Shown: in pieces, positions 35,755 through 45,781 of the stretch
Numbering within the stretch: the stretch's first letter is position 1
Layout: each line of letters opens with the position of its first letter
Source of the DNA: Candidatus Kryptoniota bacterium
Lineage (GTDB): Bacteria; Bacteroidota; Ignavibacteria; Kryptoniales; JAKASW01
Direction: 5' to 3'
Length of the DNA stretch: 64,000 bases
NCBI GenBank assembly: GCA_036567965.1
Contig: DATCTN010000002.1
Span: 1-64,000 of the forward strand
Notes under the pieces: model-generated
Database searches by the model: none
What the model saw: only the letters and a program-made list of their open reading frames with translations
Told to the model about the DNA's origin: nothing
Program-made: the position numbers and the translations under genes

Positions 35755-38159
35755 TTCGTTTCCGCTACTCCAGACGATTCAGTCTGTCTCTCGATTGTCG
35801 ATTCGGCATTGTCACCGTGTGGCGGCTCCATAATCCCGCCCGTATCATCAGTCAGGATTTCCATCGCGTACGCAATTTGTCCGAACGAAATTCCGCCGTC
35901 GTTAGGTGGTATCCTCTGATTCCAGTACGGGCTGAATCCTTCCTGAGCAAGAGTAACGATGGCACGTTCAGTGAGGTACTTGTTCTGAAAACAGCCGCCC
36001 GACATTATGACTTTGTTTTCACCGACACGTTTCGCGATTTCTATAATTGCATTTACAAGTGAATTATGAAATTTCACTGAGATCAATCCTACAGGAACAT
36101 TCGCATCTAAATCAGAAATGATAGCTTTTACCATCTCGCGCCAATCTATCACTAACAGACCATTGGAAGTTGCATCCGATGATCTTTGTTCAACAGACAA
36201 AGGATACGATTCATCAGATGACACGCCGTCGCAGGCGAATTCAAGTTCCATAGCTCCCTGGCCCTCGAAGCTCACGCGCTGGCGGAGTCCGAGAATCGAC
36301 GACGCTGCATCGAATAGCCTTCCGACACTTGACGTGATAGGAGAATTCAATCCGGACGAAAGCATCTTCAAGAGAATGCCCAGCTCATTTGCCGAGAAAG
36401 ACATAACGGGACTCAGAGAATGCATCTCCGACAATGATGGGCCGTAAATCTCGTTCAAAACTCCGAGCGCGCTTCTGCGAGGCTCCTTTACCGCCGTGTC
36501 GCCGCCAGGGAGTCGAAAGGATTTGAACGTACCGATACGCCGATAATCTTTTCCGTTTGTCAAAAAGAATTCTCCTCCCCAAACCGTCCTGTCGTCGCCG
36601 TAACCCGTCCCGTCCCAGGAAACGCCGAGAACATTCCCAACGATCCTGTTTTCAGCCATGCATCCCGCAATATGCGCGAGGTGATGTTGAACCCCGATAT
36701 TGCGCTGGCTCTGGTCAATGGCATACCGCGTTGAGAAGTAATCGGGATGATTGTCGTGAACGATCACAGCCGGTAATTTTTCGAATAGATTCTCGAAATC
36801 CGAAATGACTTTGTGGAAAGCCGAAGTTGCTTCCTTTGTCGTGAGGTCACCAATATGCTGGCTGACAAAAACATTCTTACCGGAATTTAGAGCGATTGTA
36901 TTCTTGAGATGTCCTCCGACTGCAAGTACAGATATCTTCGTTTCCTTTTGGACATCGAGCGGGAAAGGCGCGAATCCGCGTGCCCGGCGAACAAGCTGTA
37001 CGCGACCCCCGACAATCCTCGCGACCGAATCGTCCACATGGCGCTCAATTGGCCTGTCATGAACTAAAAACAAATCGGCAATCCTGCTGAGTTTTGCGAA
37101 GGCTTCAGTGTCATCTGTACATATCGGTTCTTCCGAAATGTTTCCGCTCGTGGCGACCACCGGGAAGCCAAGTTCCTGCATGAGAATATGATGAACCGGA
37201 GAATACGGCAACATTCCACCAAGATAAGGATTGCGAGGTGCTACCAGTTCTGAAATCAATTCATCTGACGATGGGATTGAGCTGCCCGATCTTTTCTTCC
37301 GTCTCAGAAGTACGATTGGCGCTTCTGGAGATTTGACCAGCGATTCTTCAAGTTCTGAGATGTCGCAATAACGATTCAGAGTTTCGATATCTGGAAACAT
37401 AAGTGCGAACGGTTTTTCTTCCCTGTTCTTACGCGCCCGCAGAATGCGCACCGCCTCGTCATTCCCGGCATCCGCGATGAGCTGGTAACCTCCAATCCCT
37501 TTAAGAGCCAAAACTTCGCCGCGTCGAACGGCCCTCGCAGCACCAAGCAATGCATCATGGTACGACGCCACTATTTCTCCTGCGTTGTCACGGAGGTCGA
37601 GATGAGGACCACATTTGGGGCAAGCATTCGGCTGCGCATGGAAACGTCTATCTGACGGATCCTGAAATTCTCTGCGGCAATCATCGCACATTTGAAACTT
37701 GCTCATGGTCGTGTTTGACCGATCGTAAGGAAGCGATCTTATAATGCTGAACCGTGGGCCGCAGTTTGTGCAGTTCGTGAACGGGTACCGGTATCGTCTA
37801 TCTTTCGGATCTGAAATTTCTTTCAAGCAGTCGGGACAAGTCGCTATGTCAGGGAGGACAAAGACTGATTTTTCCCCGGCATCATCACTTTCCCTGATCT
37901 CGAAGCCGCTGTAACCGCACGGGTCAAGGACGGTCGTTTCCATTCCCTGTACGTATGATCGAGGAGGTTTGTCGGAGTTGAGATGCACAAGAAAACGATC
38001 GAGGTCCGGCTGTTCTCCTTCGACCTCGATGAAGACTCCCTGAGATGAGTTGAGCACCCAACCCGACAATCTCATTTCATTTGCCAGCCTGTATACAAAT
38101 GGTCTGAACCCGACTCCCTGCACGGCACCGTGCAAAGAAATGTGAAGCCGCTTACTCAA
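35751..38159 (-). CDS. hypF: Carbamoyltransferase HypF
   Basis: An enzyme of about 800 residues that turns carbamoyl phosphate into the thiocarboxamide on HypE. Domains in order: acylphosphatase ([17 protein letters not shown]), two zinc-finger pairs (CPDC...CTNC and CDDC...CPKC), a YrdC/Sua5 domain ([13 protein letters not shown], about 200-390) and a Kae1-like domain with the metal site HHLAH. I place the start at a TTG at 38159 that overlaps the hypB stop (TTGA), because homologues begin right before the acylphosphatase strand. An ATG at 38195 would overlap hypB by 40 bp. Confidence 0.95.
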   Translation of the reverse strand: MSKRLHISLHGAVQGVGFRPFVYRLANEMRLSGWVLNSSQGVFIEVEGEQPDLDRFLVHLNSDKPPRSYVQGMETTVLDPCGYSGFEIRESDDAGEKSVFVLPDIATCPDCLKEISDPKDRRYRYPFTNCTNCGPRFSIIRSLPYDRSNTTMSKFQMCDDCRREFQDPSDRRFHAQPNACPKCGPHLDLRDNAGEIVASYHDALLGAARAVRRGEVLALKGIGGYQLIADAGNDEAVRILRARKNREEKPFALMFPDIETLNRYCDISELEESLVKSPEAPIVLLRRKKRSGSSIPSSDELISELVAPRNPYLGGMLPYSPVHHILMQELGFPVVATSGNISEEPICTDDTEAFAKLSRIADLFLVHDRPIERHVDDSVARIVGGRVQLVRRARGFAPFPLDVQKETKISVLAVGGHLKNTIALNSGKNVFVSQHIGDLTTKEATSAFHKVISDFENLFEKLPAVIVHDNHPDYFSTRYAIDQSQRNIGVQHHLAHIAGCMAENRIVGNVLGVSWDGTGYGDDRTVWGGEFFLTNGKDYRRIGTFKSFRLPGGDTAVKEPRRSALGVLNEIYGPSLSEMHSLSPVMSFSANELGILLKMLSSGLNSPITSSVGRLFDAASSILGLRQRVSFEGQGAMELEFACDGVSSDESYPLSVEQRSSDATSNGLLVIDWREMVKAIISDLDANVPVGLISVKFHNSLVNAIIEIAKRVGENKVIMSGGCFQNKYLTERAIVTLAQEGFSPYWNQRIPPNDGGISFGQIAYAMEILTDDTGGIMEPPHGDNAESTIERQTESSGVAETK

Positions 38160-38809
38160 ATCTTTCCCGTTTTCTCGAGAAGCCAGTGAGTCCAATCAGA
38201 AATTCCGGCCCCGGTCGTACAGGAAATTTCAAATACAACAAGCTTGGGGTTTATCTGAAGCGCATTCCTCTTCAGATGTTCGATATTACAATTTACATAC
38301 GGGAGAAGGTCAATCTTGTTGATTAGAAGGACAGAAGCGTTCCGGAACATGGCCGGATACTTGAGCGGCTTGTCATCACCTTCCGTCGTACTCGCGACAA
38401 CTACTTTCATTGCTTCACCGAGATCATATCCCGCAGGGCAAACGAGATTACCGACATTCTCGATTACGAGAATTCTCACGCCATCCAGATTGAGTTTGGA
38501 CAGCGCATCCGCGACAAGCTTCGCATCAAGATGACATCCGCCGTTGGTTACAATTTGCACTACCGGGACACCGAACTTCGCGACTCTCTGAGCGTCGAAA
38601 TCCGTCTGGACATCGCCCTCAATCACCGCGATCCCTACCTCTCCCTTGATGAACTCAAGCGTCCGCTCAAGCACACTCGTCTTCCCGGAGCCCGGAGAAC
38701 TGACCAGATTTATGGCAAATATTCCTTTCGATTCGATCGCTCTCCTGTTTTGTGCCGCAAGTTCGTCGTTTTTCTGGAGAACCTTTCTCTCGATCGTCAC
38801 TACGCTCAT
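38156..38809 (-). CDS. hypB: Hydrogenase/urease nickel-insertion GTPase HypB
   Basis: A 217-residue SIMIBI GTPase that supplies nickel to the hydrogenase large subunit with HypA. P-loop SSPGSGKTSVL is near residue 42. The metal-binding Cys-His pair lies in NGGCHLDAKLV, and the specificity motif is NKIDLLPY. There is no N-terminal CxxCGC site or His-rich stretch, so it is the minimal form. The start is the ATG at 38809, overlapping the hypA stop (ATGA) and preceded by GGGGGA; an upstream start at 38824 is less likely. Confidence 0.97.
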   Translation of the reverse strand: MSVVTIERKVLQKNDELAAQNRRAIESKGIFAINLVSSPGSGKTSVLERTLEFIKGEVGIAVIEGDVQTDFDAQRVAKFGVPVVQIVTNGGCHLDAKLVADALSKLNLDGVRILVIENVGNLVCPAGYDLGEAMKVVVASTTEGDDKPLKYPAMFRNASVLLINKIDLLPYVNCNIEHLKRNALQINPKLVVFEISCTTGAGISDWTHWLLEKTGKI

Positions 38810-39168
38810 AATGATTTCCCCCAATCATTCTCAACTTCGATTTCCATAACCTGAAGCTCGTCACCGGTAATGACTTCCAAATCAGTGCTGCCACAGGCCG
38901 CACACAGAAACGTGAAGTCCCTTATCTCGGAGTCCTTACCGCAACTCGAGCAGCGGGCTGTGAGCCGGGTTCGTTCAAGGAAAAGCCTCGCGCCTTCGAG
39001 AGGAGTACCGCCAATGATCGCATTGAAACAAAACTCGAGGGACTCAGGTATCACCCCGGCCAACTCTCCGACTTTAACGCGAACGACTTTGACTTTCCCC
39101 GAAGCATTGCCGTCAACATTCTCCCTGACGATGTTTACAATGTTTTCGGCAATCGATAACTCGTGCAT
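38806..39168 (-). CDS. hypA: Hydrogenase nickel-incorporation protein HypA
   Basis: A 120-residue nickel chaperone. The N-terminus is MHELSIAENIV; His2 is the family's nickel ligand, which fixes the start at the ATG at 39168 after GGGGGA. Structural zinc site: CSSC and CAAC pairs, 17 residues apart, in the C-terminal half. It works with HypB and overlaps it by 4 bp. Confidence 0.97.
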   Translation of the reverse strand: MHELSIAENIVNIVRENVDGNASGKVKVVRVKVGELAGVIPESLEFCFNAIIGGTPLEGARLFLERTRLTARCSSCGKDSEIRDFTFLCAACGSTDLEVITGDELQVMEIEVENDWGKSL

Positions 39169-39201
39169 CAATTCCCCCGCTCAAAAAGTCTCAGACGAAG
39201 A

Positions 39202-39456
39202 CTAAATACTGTCGTGATCAATCTCTTTCAAATCGTCGATCTGCTTCAAATATTCGAAGACGCGCGCGGCTTCCGTTTCGTCAACTATACTTATCGCGAA
39301 TCCGACATGCACAATTACATAGTCACCAATTTTCACCTCGGGAACATAAGCAAGGCACACTTCCTTCTTGACTCCTCCGAAATCGATCTTGCCCATCGCC
39401 ATTCCGGAAGGATCAGGTGAGATGCTCTCGACTTTGCCTGGCACGGCTAAACACAT
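39202..39456 (-). CDS. hypC: Hydrogenase maturation chaperone HypC
   Basis: An 84-residue chaperone starting MCLAVPGKV. Cys2, exposed after Met removal, binds the hydrogenase large-subunit precursor and HypD. It is the first gene of the operon, so the promoter for all six hyp genes should lie between 39457 and about 39680. The C-terminal tail is longer and more acidic than the minimal family form. Confidence 0.96.
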   Translation of the reverse strand: MCLAVPGKVESISPDPSGMAMGKIDFGGVKKEVCLAYVPEVKIGDYVIVHVGFAISIVDETEAARVFEYLKQIDDLKEIDHDSI

Positions 39457-39678
39457 TTCCTAACTCCTTATTTTCCTTAACCGGGGAATCGCGCTGGACA
39501 TTGATTGCCCCGTCACGTTCCTAGCCAATTAAGACAACGGGTGTGCCAGCTTCAGGCGTTCATTCGGGCTGATTTCGCGGTTCGGGCGGATAACCGGAGG
39601 CACTCTGCCTCATTCACGCCGTACAATACATGAGTATGTTGAACATCGAGATCGAGCGAAGTTAGCTCCGATGATTCC

Positions 39679-40500
39679 TTACCGCTGAACGTTGCACCGC
39701 TGACGATCCACCTCGTGCAGCACGACCGCGACTGAACTTGCCACGTTAATGGAGTCGATTGAGTTTGACATTCTAACTGTTGCTCGCACATCACAAATAT
39801 CAAGAACCGCCGTCGATATTCCTCCGCCCTCACCTCCGAAGACGACGCATGAGTCATGCGTGAAATCAACTTTCTCGAGGTCGATTGAATCACTTCGCGG
39901 ATGAGCGGCAATGATGTTGTACGATGCTTCATCCCGAAGCCAGACAAGCTCGTCGCGGAGAGAAGCGACCTTCAGCATAGGGAGCTTGAACACTGTCCCC
40001 ATCGAGTTTCTTACGGAGCGTCTGAGATAGGGATCGCATGAGGTTTCTCCTGAAATAAGTATGTGAGCTCCGAATGCTGCAGAGTTCCTGACGATGACGC
40101 CCATGTTTTCAGAATTGGCAATCCCATCAAGAGCTACAACGAGCGCCGGCCGCGGAATTTCCATTATGGCACTTTTCAAATCTATGTTCTCAGGAACCCT
40201 ACCGATCGCCATGATTCCCTGGTGAAGTCCGTATCCAACAATCTTTTCAAGGACAGCTTTGTTCGCGATGAAGATTCCCTGCTCGATGGATCTTTCTTTC
40301 AGCAGGCCGCGATACGCCCCGAACCATTCCGGCGTGAGAAGGACGGAACACACACGCAGATCGCTCTCGATGAGACGTCTCACTACTTTTTCACCCTCGG
40401 CTACGAATATATCCCTTTCCCTATGTTCGATCGTCCGTCTCATAGTTCGGTACGGTTCAAGTTCAGGAATGTCAAGCGAATCAACTTCGAGGGTCTTCAT
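39679..40500 (-). CDS. SpoU/TrmH-family RNA 2'-O-methyltransferase
   Basis: A 273-residue SPOUT methyltransferase. The N-terminal part (about 1-110) is the substrate-binding extension found in 23S rRNA/tRNA ribose methyltransferases. The knotted SAM-binding domain follows, with motif 1 around ANSENMGVIVRNSAAFGA (catalytic Arg), motif 2 VVFGGEGGGIS and motif 3 MSNSIDSINVASSVAVVLHE. Motif 3 is slightly unusual because most relatives have GVDSLNV where this one has SIDSINV. The exact RNA target cannot be told from sequence. It lies between hypC and ahcY, both on the same strand. Confidence 0.88.
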   Translation of the reverse strand: MKTLEVDSLDIPELEPYRTMRRTIEHRERDIFVAEGEKVVRRLIESDLRVCSVLLTPEWFGAYRGLLKERSIEQGIFIANKAVLEKIVGYGLHQGIMAIGRVPENIDLKSAIMEIPRPALVVALDGIANSENMGVIVRNSAAFGAHILISGETSCDPYLRRSVRNSMGTVFKLPMLKVASLRDELVWLRDEASYNIIAAHPRSDSIDLEKVDFTHDSCVVFGGEGGGISTAVLDICDVRATVRMSNSIDSINVASSVAVVLHEVDRQRCNVQR

Positions 40501-40571
40501 GCCCGGCAGCTTTTATAAGGCTCATGAGAAACGAAAGTCATCTCAGATTTCCGATCATCCAAATGAAAAAG

Positions 40572-40606
40572 AAAAGGCCGTCCCCCTATTCAAAGGAACA
40601 GCCTTT
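40572..40606 (-). terminator. Rho-independent terminator after ahcY
   Basis: The minus strand folds as AAGGCTGTTCC - loop - GGGGGACGGCCTT, followed by TTCTTTTTC, starting 21 bp past the ahcY stop. It ends the nucleotidyltransferase-metK-ahcY unit before the methyltransferase gene. Confidence 0.75.
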
Positions 40607-40627
40607 ATATAGAACAGAGGAATCTAC

Positions 40628-41908
40628 TCAGGTACCGGAGCTGTAATCCGTTTGATACTTCACCTGTTCAGGAGTCAGCTTGTCTATTTTGATTCCCATC
40701 GTCTTCAGTTTCACCATTGCGATCTCCTGATCCTGCTTGGGGGAAATATCGTGTACCGTATTCTCGAGCCGCTTTCCTTTCTTGTGTAATTCAGCGAGCC
40801 TGAGTTGGGCCATGAACTGGTTGGCAAACGACATATCCATCACCTCCGACGGGTGCCCTTCTGCTGCGGCGAGGTTCACGAGGCGGCCCTGTGCCAGCAC
40901 GTAAATACGCCTGCCGTCTTTCAGCAGATACTCTTCGTTGTTGGGCCGAATTTCCTGGACCTTCTTGGTCATCCCCTTCAAATGGACAAGGTTCAACTCG
41001 CAGTCGTAGTGGCCCGTATTACAGACTATCGCCCCGTCCTTCATCTTCTCGAAGTGCCGGTCGACGACGATATCCTTTACACCGGTTGCGGTCACGAACA
41101 CGTCTCCGATTTTCGCAGCGTCGTCCATTGTCATGACTCGAAAGCCTTCGAGTGTCGCCTTTAATGCGGCGGTGGGTTTTACTTCCGTAACTATCACATT
41201 AGCGCCGAGTCCTTTTGCTCTAAGCGCAACACCTTTGCCGCAATGTCCAAAGCCGGCGACCACAATATTCTTTCCGGCGAGCAGAACGCTCGTCGCCCTG
41301 AGTATGCCGTCGAGCGTCGACTGGCCGGTTCCATACACATTATCGAAATCCCATTTCGTCTCGGCATCATTGACCGCGATGACGGGATATTTCAGCGCCC
41401 CGTCGGCCGCCATCGCTCGAAGACGATGTACTCCTGTCGTTGTCTCCTCAGTCCCGCCCACAATCGCCGAGGCCGCAAGCTCCGGGTACTTTTTATGCAG
41501 CGTGAATATCAAGTCGGCTCCATCATCCAGAGTCAGGTCCGGCTTCATCTTTATCGTCTCGTCGATCGCCCAATAGAACTCCTTCACCGACATTCCGTGC
41601 CACGCAAAAATTGAGATCTCGTCAGAGGCGAGCGCTGCCGCGACTGAGTCCTGAGTTGATAGAGGATTGCAGCCGCTCCAGCTTACCTGCGCGCCGCACG
41701 CAACAAAAGTCTTCACGAGTACGGCGGTTTCTTTTGTAACGTGAAGACATCCCGCAATCTTGAATCCTTTGAAGGGTTTCGAGGAGCTGTACTTTTCCTT
41801 CAACGCCATCAGGACAGGCATTCTTGATTCAGCCCACGCAATCCTCTTTTTGCCCTCGCTTGCTAAGGAAATATCCCGGACTTTATATAGCCCTTTCACC
41901 TCATCCAT
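40628..41908 (-). CDS. ahcY: S-adenosylhomocysteine hydrolase
   Basis: A 426-residue cytosolic NAD-dependent enzyme that splits SAH into adenosine and homocysteine. Seen: ...GCLHVTKETAVLVKTF near 52, GCNPLSTQDSVAAAL, the Asp/Lys segment NDAETKWDFDNVYGTGQS and the NAD-binding loop AGFGHCGKGVA. The Cys in GHCGKG and the short length (about 40 residues below the E. coli-type/eukaryal form) put it near the archaeal/thermophile type. A close relative acting on S-inosylhomocysteine cannot be excluded by eye. A GGAGAAGA ribosome binding site precedes it. It lies 44 bp after metK, an operon that recycles SAM by-product. Confidence 0.94.
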   Translation of the reverse strand: MDEVKGLYKVRDISLASEGKKRIAWAESRMPVLMALKEKYSSSKPFKGFKIAGCLHVTKETAVLVKTFVACGAQVSWSGCNPLSTQDSVAAALASDEISIFAWHGMSVKEFYWAIDETIKMKPDLTLDDGADLIFTLHKKYPELAASAIVGGTEETTTGVHRLRAMAADGALKYPVIAVNDAETKWDFDNVYGTGQSTLDGILRATSVLLAGKNIVVAGFGHCGKGVALRAKGLGANVIVTEVKPTAALKATLEGFRVMTMDDAAKIGDVFVTATGVKDIVVDRHFEKMKDGAIVCNTGHYDCELNLVHLKGMTKKVQEIRPNNEEYLLKDGRRIYVLAQGRLVNLAAAEGHPSEVMDMSFANQFMAQLRLAELHKKGKRLENTVHDISPKQDQEIAMVKLKTMGIKIDKLTPEQVKYQTDYSSGT

Positions 41909-41952
41909 TGATAATCTTCTCCATGAGTTTTCAATCAGTGATTGGAATTCTA

Positions 41953-43134
41953 TTACTTCACTTCTTTTTGGAGCGCCTTGACCAGATCGGTTTTCTCCCA
42001 GGTGAAATCTTTTTCGTTCCTTCCGAAGTGTCCGTATGCGGCAGTCTTTTCGAAAATGGGCCTTCGCAAATTAAGATGTTTCGTGATTCCGCTGGGAGTA
42101 AGATCCATGACCCGTCTTAAAACTCGACCGAGCTCATCATCCGAGACTCCGGCAGACGTTCCCCGTGTGTCGACGAGGACCGAGACGGGTTCCGCAACGC
42201 CGATGGCATACGCAAGCTGGATCATACATTCTTTGGCGAGTCCGGCGGCAACGATGTTCTTCGCGAGATAGCGCGCGGCGTATGCCCCGCTCCTGTCAAC
42301 CTTCGACGGATCTTTGCCGGAAAATGCTCCGCCTCCATGCGGCGCATATCCGCCGTAAGTGTCGACAATGATCTTTCTTCCGGTTAGTCCGGTGTCGCCG
42401 TGAGGCCCGCCGATTTCGAAACGACCGGTCGGGTTGATGTAATACTTAGTATCCTTTGTCAGCCATTTCTCGGGAATTGCTTCTCTGATGATATATTTCT
42501 TCACGTCGTCAGCTATCTTCTCTTGCCATTTCTTCTCGTTAACTCCCTTCGGCTCCGGATCGTGCTGAGTTGAAACCACGATCGTTTCGGCAGTTATTAT
42601 ACCACCTTCATGGTACGCGACGGTGACCTGGCTCTTTCCATCGGGCCGGAGGTACTTCATCGGGGAGCTGTCTCCCTTCTTTCTCACCTCTGCCAGCCGA
42701 CGGGTCAGCCTGTGCGCAAGCGCGATTGGAAGAGGCATGAACTCATCCGTCTGCGAGCAAGCGTAACCGAACATCATCCCCTGGTCACCGGCTCCTCCAC
42801 GATCGACTCCACGGCTGATGTCGACCGATTGAGAATGCATGACATTTATTATGCCGCACGAGTAAGCATCAAATTTATAGCTGCTGTGAATGTACCCGAT
42901 CCGTTCTATCACGCCTCGCGCGATGTCGGCGACGTCGATTTTCGCTTTGGCTTCTTCAGTCGTTGTCACTTCACCGCCGATGACGACAAGACCGGTGGTT
43001 ACATAAGTTTCGCATGCAACCCGCGATTCGGGTTCGATGGCAAGGTGTTTGTCTAATACGGCATCGGAAATCTGGTCGCATATTTTGTCCGGGTGACCTT
43101 CAGTGACAGATTCCGATGTGAACAATTTGTACAT
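41953..43134 (-). CDS. metK: S-adenosylmethionine synthetase
   Basis: A 393-residue enzyme making SAM from methionine and ATP. It starts with the family motif [24 protein letters not shown]. The ATP-binding [12 protein letters not shown] and the phosphate-binding [19 protein letters not shown] are both present. Length and motifs are those of the standard bacterial enzyme. GGAGA precedes the ATG. It lies 18 bp after the nucleotidyltransferase gene and upstream of ahcY, with no room for a riboswitch at its 5' end. Confidence 0.98.
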   Translation of the reverse strand: MYKLFTSESVTEGHPDKICDQISDAVLDKHLAIEPESRVACETYVTTGLVVIGGEVTTTEEAKAKIDVADIARGVIERIGYIHSSYKFDAYSCGIINVMHSQSVDISRGVDRGGAGDQGMMFGYACSQTDEFMPLPIALAHRLTRRLAEVRKKGDSSPMKYLRPDGKSQVTVAYHEGGIITAETIVVSTQHDPEPKGVNEKKWQEKIADDVKKYIIREAIPEKWLTKDTKYYINPTGRFEIGGPHGDTGLTGRKIIVDTYGGYAPHGGGAFSGKDPSKVDRSGAYAARYLAKNIVAAGLAKECMIQLAYAIGVAEPVSVLVDTRGTSAGVSDDELGRVLRRVMDLTPSGITKHLNLRRPIFEKTAAYGHFGRNEKDFTWEKTDLVKALQKEVK

Positions 43135-43152
43135 TTCGTCTCCAGTAAATTT

Positions 43153-44130
43153 CTAAAACAAATCTATTTCGGTAGAATCGCCGGCATTCACCCGCTTGAA
43201 ACTTCCCTTGAGCTGCGCGTTTTGTCCGACTATCGATCCTTCCAACAGAGATTTCTGAATCGAAGCCCCTGAACCAATGATGGAGTCGCGGATTAGAGAA
43301 TCTTCTATGCTTACGTCGGAATCTATTGTCGCGTCGGGACCAATAACCGAATGTACTATCTTTGCGGAATCTGCGATATAAACCGGCGGGATTATCACCA
43401 CGTCCTTACGGCTCTTGAAATGGTTAGTCTTCTTCAGCAAATGTCGGTTCGTCTCGAGCAGAGTTTCGGGTTTCCCGCAATCGTACCAACCCTCTACTTC
43501 GAAATAATTGATCCTCTCTCCGCGATTCAACATTAACTGAAGTGCATCTGTGAGCTGGTACTCCCCTTTGGTCCTTATGTCTTTCTCCACAATTTCCTTA
43601 AGCGCACTGTACAGCGTCCCGGGATCTTTTATATAATACAAGCCGACCATAGCGAGATTTGAAGTGGGCTGATCCGGCTTTTCGACCAGCTTTGTGACTC
43701 TTCCGTCTACGGTCTCCGCGACACCGAATCTTCTTGGATCGTTGACTCTCTTAACACCGATACACGAGTATTCGCTTTTCGTTATCTGGTCAAGATCTAC
43801 ATCAAAGACTGTGTCACCAAGAATGATCAGAAGTGGTTCATTCGATTGTTCTTTGGAGAGGGCAACATAGGCCGCATGCCCAAGTCCGAGTCGTTCCTCC
43901 TGATAAATAAACTTGAAATTCGCTTTGTACTTCCCGCGAAGGTAATCTTCTACCATGTCACCCATGTATCCGACGACAACCGAGATGTCCTTGACGCCAA
44001 TCTTCACCAGTTTGTCGACGATATGACCAACGATTGGTTTGCCTCCGACATTAAGCAGGACTTTGGGCAGAGTGAAAGTGTGTGGACGCAGACGTGTTCC
44101 CACCCCTGCAACGGGGATCAATGCTCTCAT
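43153..44130 (-). CDS. Sugar-nucleotide nucleotidyltransferase with left-handed beta-helix end
   Basis: A protein of about 325 residues. The N-terminal domain (1-235) is an NTP-transferase with LIPVAGVGTRLRPHTFTLPK (nucleotide loop and Lys) and ILGDTVFDVDL (metal Asp). WYDCGKPETLLETN is typical of glucose-1-phosphate thymidylyl/uridylyltransferases. The C-terminal 80 residues contain hexapeptide-repeat turns (ADSAKIVHSVIGPDATIDSDVSIEDS). The start is at the ATG at 44130 because the fold begins there; the longer frame to 44181 adds unrelated residues. Probable product: an activated sugar for cell-surface polymers. The sugar is not decided. Confidence 0.85.
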   Translation of the reverse strand: MRALIPVAGVGTRLRPHTFTLPKVLLNVGGKPIVGHIVDKLVKIGVKDISVVVGYMGDMVEDYLRGKYKANFKFIYQEERLGLGHAAYVALSKEQSNEPLLIILGDTVFDVDLDQITKSEYSCIGVKRVNDPRRFGVAETVDGRVTKLVEKPDQPTSNLAMVGLYYIKDPGTLYSALKEIVEKDIRTKGEYQLTDALQLMLNRGERINYFEVEGWYDCGKPETLLETNRHLLKKTNHFKSRKDVVIIPPVYIADSAKIVHSVIGPDATIDSDVSIEDSLIRDSIIGSGASIQKSLLEGSIVGQNAQLKGSFKRVNAGDSTEIDLF

Positions 44131-44580
44131 TTCTTCATACGCTTTGTGGCAAAATTTAACAACCGCACGCTGAAGTTCCAAAACATCTCGCGAAGTCGAC
44201 GTATTCCTCGTTAGTGCTGAACTCCGGAGGTCTGTCCGGCGTTAATGTTTTGGCGGCCGCAATGATGAATCTCGCGAAGCGTCTTCGTTCAAGATTGTCC
44301 CGCTACAGACCTGCGCACCAGAGCGCTTTGCCGGTGCGGGATGCAGCCTCATTTAAAAATTTGTGATCAAGAAGCGACAGGGCATCTCGTTCCAGCCCCT
44401 GAAGTCCGCCGGAGGTAGTAGTTCCCTATACACTCGGCGAGCGGATCCGACAAGGTAGATGCGTGTCGCCGTCACATGCGGCAAGCGCAGACATTTGATG
44501 TAGCACTGAAAACGAGCAACCTCTGCTGCTTCCTCAACGTTGAATCTTTTGCGGTTTATTGCGAATTTTAGAAGAGAAAA
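44131..44580. other. 450-bp gap with decayed coding-like stretches
   Basis: This is the divergent region between the nucleotidyltransferase and mqnC. It should carry both promoters. On the minus strand, codons 44302-44156 are open and protein-like (about 48 residues, with TLTPDRPPEFSTNEEYVDF) but have no ATG, GTG or TTG start and are preceded by a stop. Another minus frame around 44353-44560 is similarly suggestive (FNVEEAAEVARFQCYIKC). Together they look like a gene that has lost its frame, or are chance. I recognise no family. Confidence 0.3.
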
Positions 44581-45645
44581 ATGCTGAAACACATTTTTGA
44601 AAAAGTGCGCGACGGAGAAAGGCTCAGTCTGCAGGACGGATTGGAGCTGTTTGATTCCAACGATCTGTTGGTGATCGGCATGATGGCGGATAGTGTCCGC
44701 AGGAAGAAACACCCGAAGCCTGTGGTGACTTATATAATAGATCGAAACATCAACTACACGAACGTATGCGTTACCGAGTGCACGTTCTGCGCATTTTACG
44801 CCAAGGTGGGAGACGAGAAGAAAAGTTACACACTTTCGAATGAAGCGCTCGGAAATAAAATCCAGGAGACTATCGATCTTGGTGGGACCAGGATCCTGCT
44901 CCAGGGAGGGTTGAACCCGGAACTCAGGATGGATTATTACGAGGACCTTTTCAGATTTATAAAATCAAATTATAGAATCTGGCTGCATGCCCTGTCGCCG
45001 GAGGAAATCGTTTTCATCGCACGCGAGAACGGACTCAAGACCAGAGAAGTGATAAAGAGACTGATAGACGCGGGTCTCGATTCCATCCCAGGTGGCGGCG
45101 CTGAAATACTGGTCGACGATGTCCGCGATAAAATCGCTCCGAAAAAATGCACGTCTGACGAGTGGCTCGGAGTGATGAACGAAGCGCACCGGCTCGGGCT
45201 GAAGACTACAGCGACCATGATGTTCGGCCATGTAGAGAGTTATGAAGACCGGCTCCAGCATATGATCGTCGTGCGGGAGCTCCAGGACAAGACCGGTGGG
45301 TTCACTGCCTTCATACCCTGGACCTTCCAACCGAGAAATACCGAGCTGGCAGAGAACCACGATAACCTGAGAGAGAAATCTTCTGCTTTCGACTATCTCA
45401 AGACTCTAGCAATCTCCAGACTCATGGTCGACAATGTCGATTCGATCCAGGTAAGCTGGGTAACCCAGGGGCTGAAGGTTGCTCAGATCGGTCTACAATT
45501 CGGTGCAGACGACTTCGGAAGTCTCATGATAGAAGAGAACGTAGTGAGCGCTGCCGGAACCAAACATTTTTCCGGCTTCAACCTAAATCAGATCAAGAGG
45601 TCAATCAAAGCCGCAGGCTTCGAACCTGAACAACGGTTCATCTGA
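44581..45645 (+). CDS. mqnC: Cyclic dehypoxanthine futalosine synthase MqnC
   Basis: A 354-residue radical-SAM enzyme of the futalosine route to menaquinone; it forms the cyclic spiro product from dehypoxanthine futalosine. The cluster motif is CVTECTFC (CxxxCxxC, near residue 62), followed by FYAKVGDEKKSYTLS. The signature IPGGGAEILVDDVRDKI and the SWVTQGLKVAQIGLQFGADDFGSLMIEENVV-type end separate MqnC from MqnE. An AGAAGAGA ribosome binding site precedes it. No other mqn gene is in the window. Presence implies respiratory menaquinone. Confidence 0.93.
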   Translation: MLKHIFEKVRDGERLSLQDGLELFDSNDLLVIGMMADSVRRKKHPKPVVTYIIDRNINYTNVCVTECTFCAFYAKVGDEKKSYTLSNEALGNKIQETIDLGGTRILLQGGLNPELRMDYYEDLFRFIKSNYRIWLHALSPEEIVFIARENGLKTREVIKRLIDAGLDSIPGGGAEILVDDVRDKIAPKKCTSDEWLGVMNEAHRLGLKTTATMMFGHVESYEDRLQHMIVVRELQDKTGGFTAFIPWTFQPRNTELAENHDNLREKSSAFDYLKTLAISRLMVDNVDSIQVSWVTQGLKVAQIGLQFGADDFGSLMIEENVVSAAGTKHFSGFNLNQIKRSIKAAGFEPEQRFI

Positions 45646-45781
45646 CATTGTCGGAAGAAATAGACGCTCGAAAATACAGGTCAGGACAAGCAGGTTGAAC
45701 CGATCTCTACCCTGTTCACCATTTCACTTAATACCTATTCATGGTTAACTAACGAATCTGAAATCAACCAAAGTACATCAG

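Noticed and set aside
39552-39947. 131-codon minus-strand frame overlapping the RNA methyltransferase gene
   Set aside because: Shadow frame of the methyltransferase; the methyltransferase motifs are in the other frame.
43120-43155. Possible SAM-responsive riboswitch before metK
   Set aside because: Only 18 bp separate metK from the upstream gene, too little for any known SAM riboswitch.
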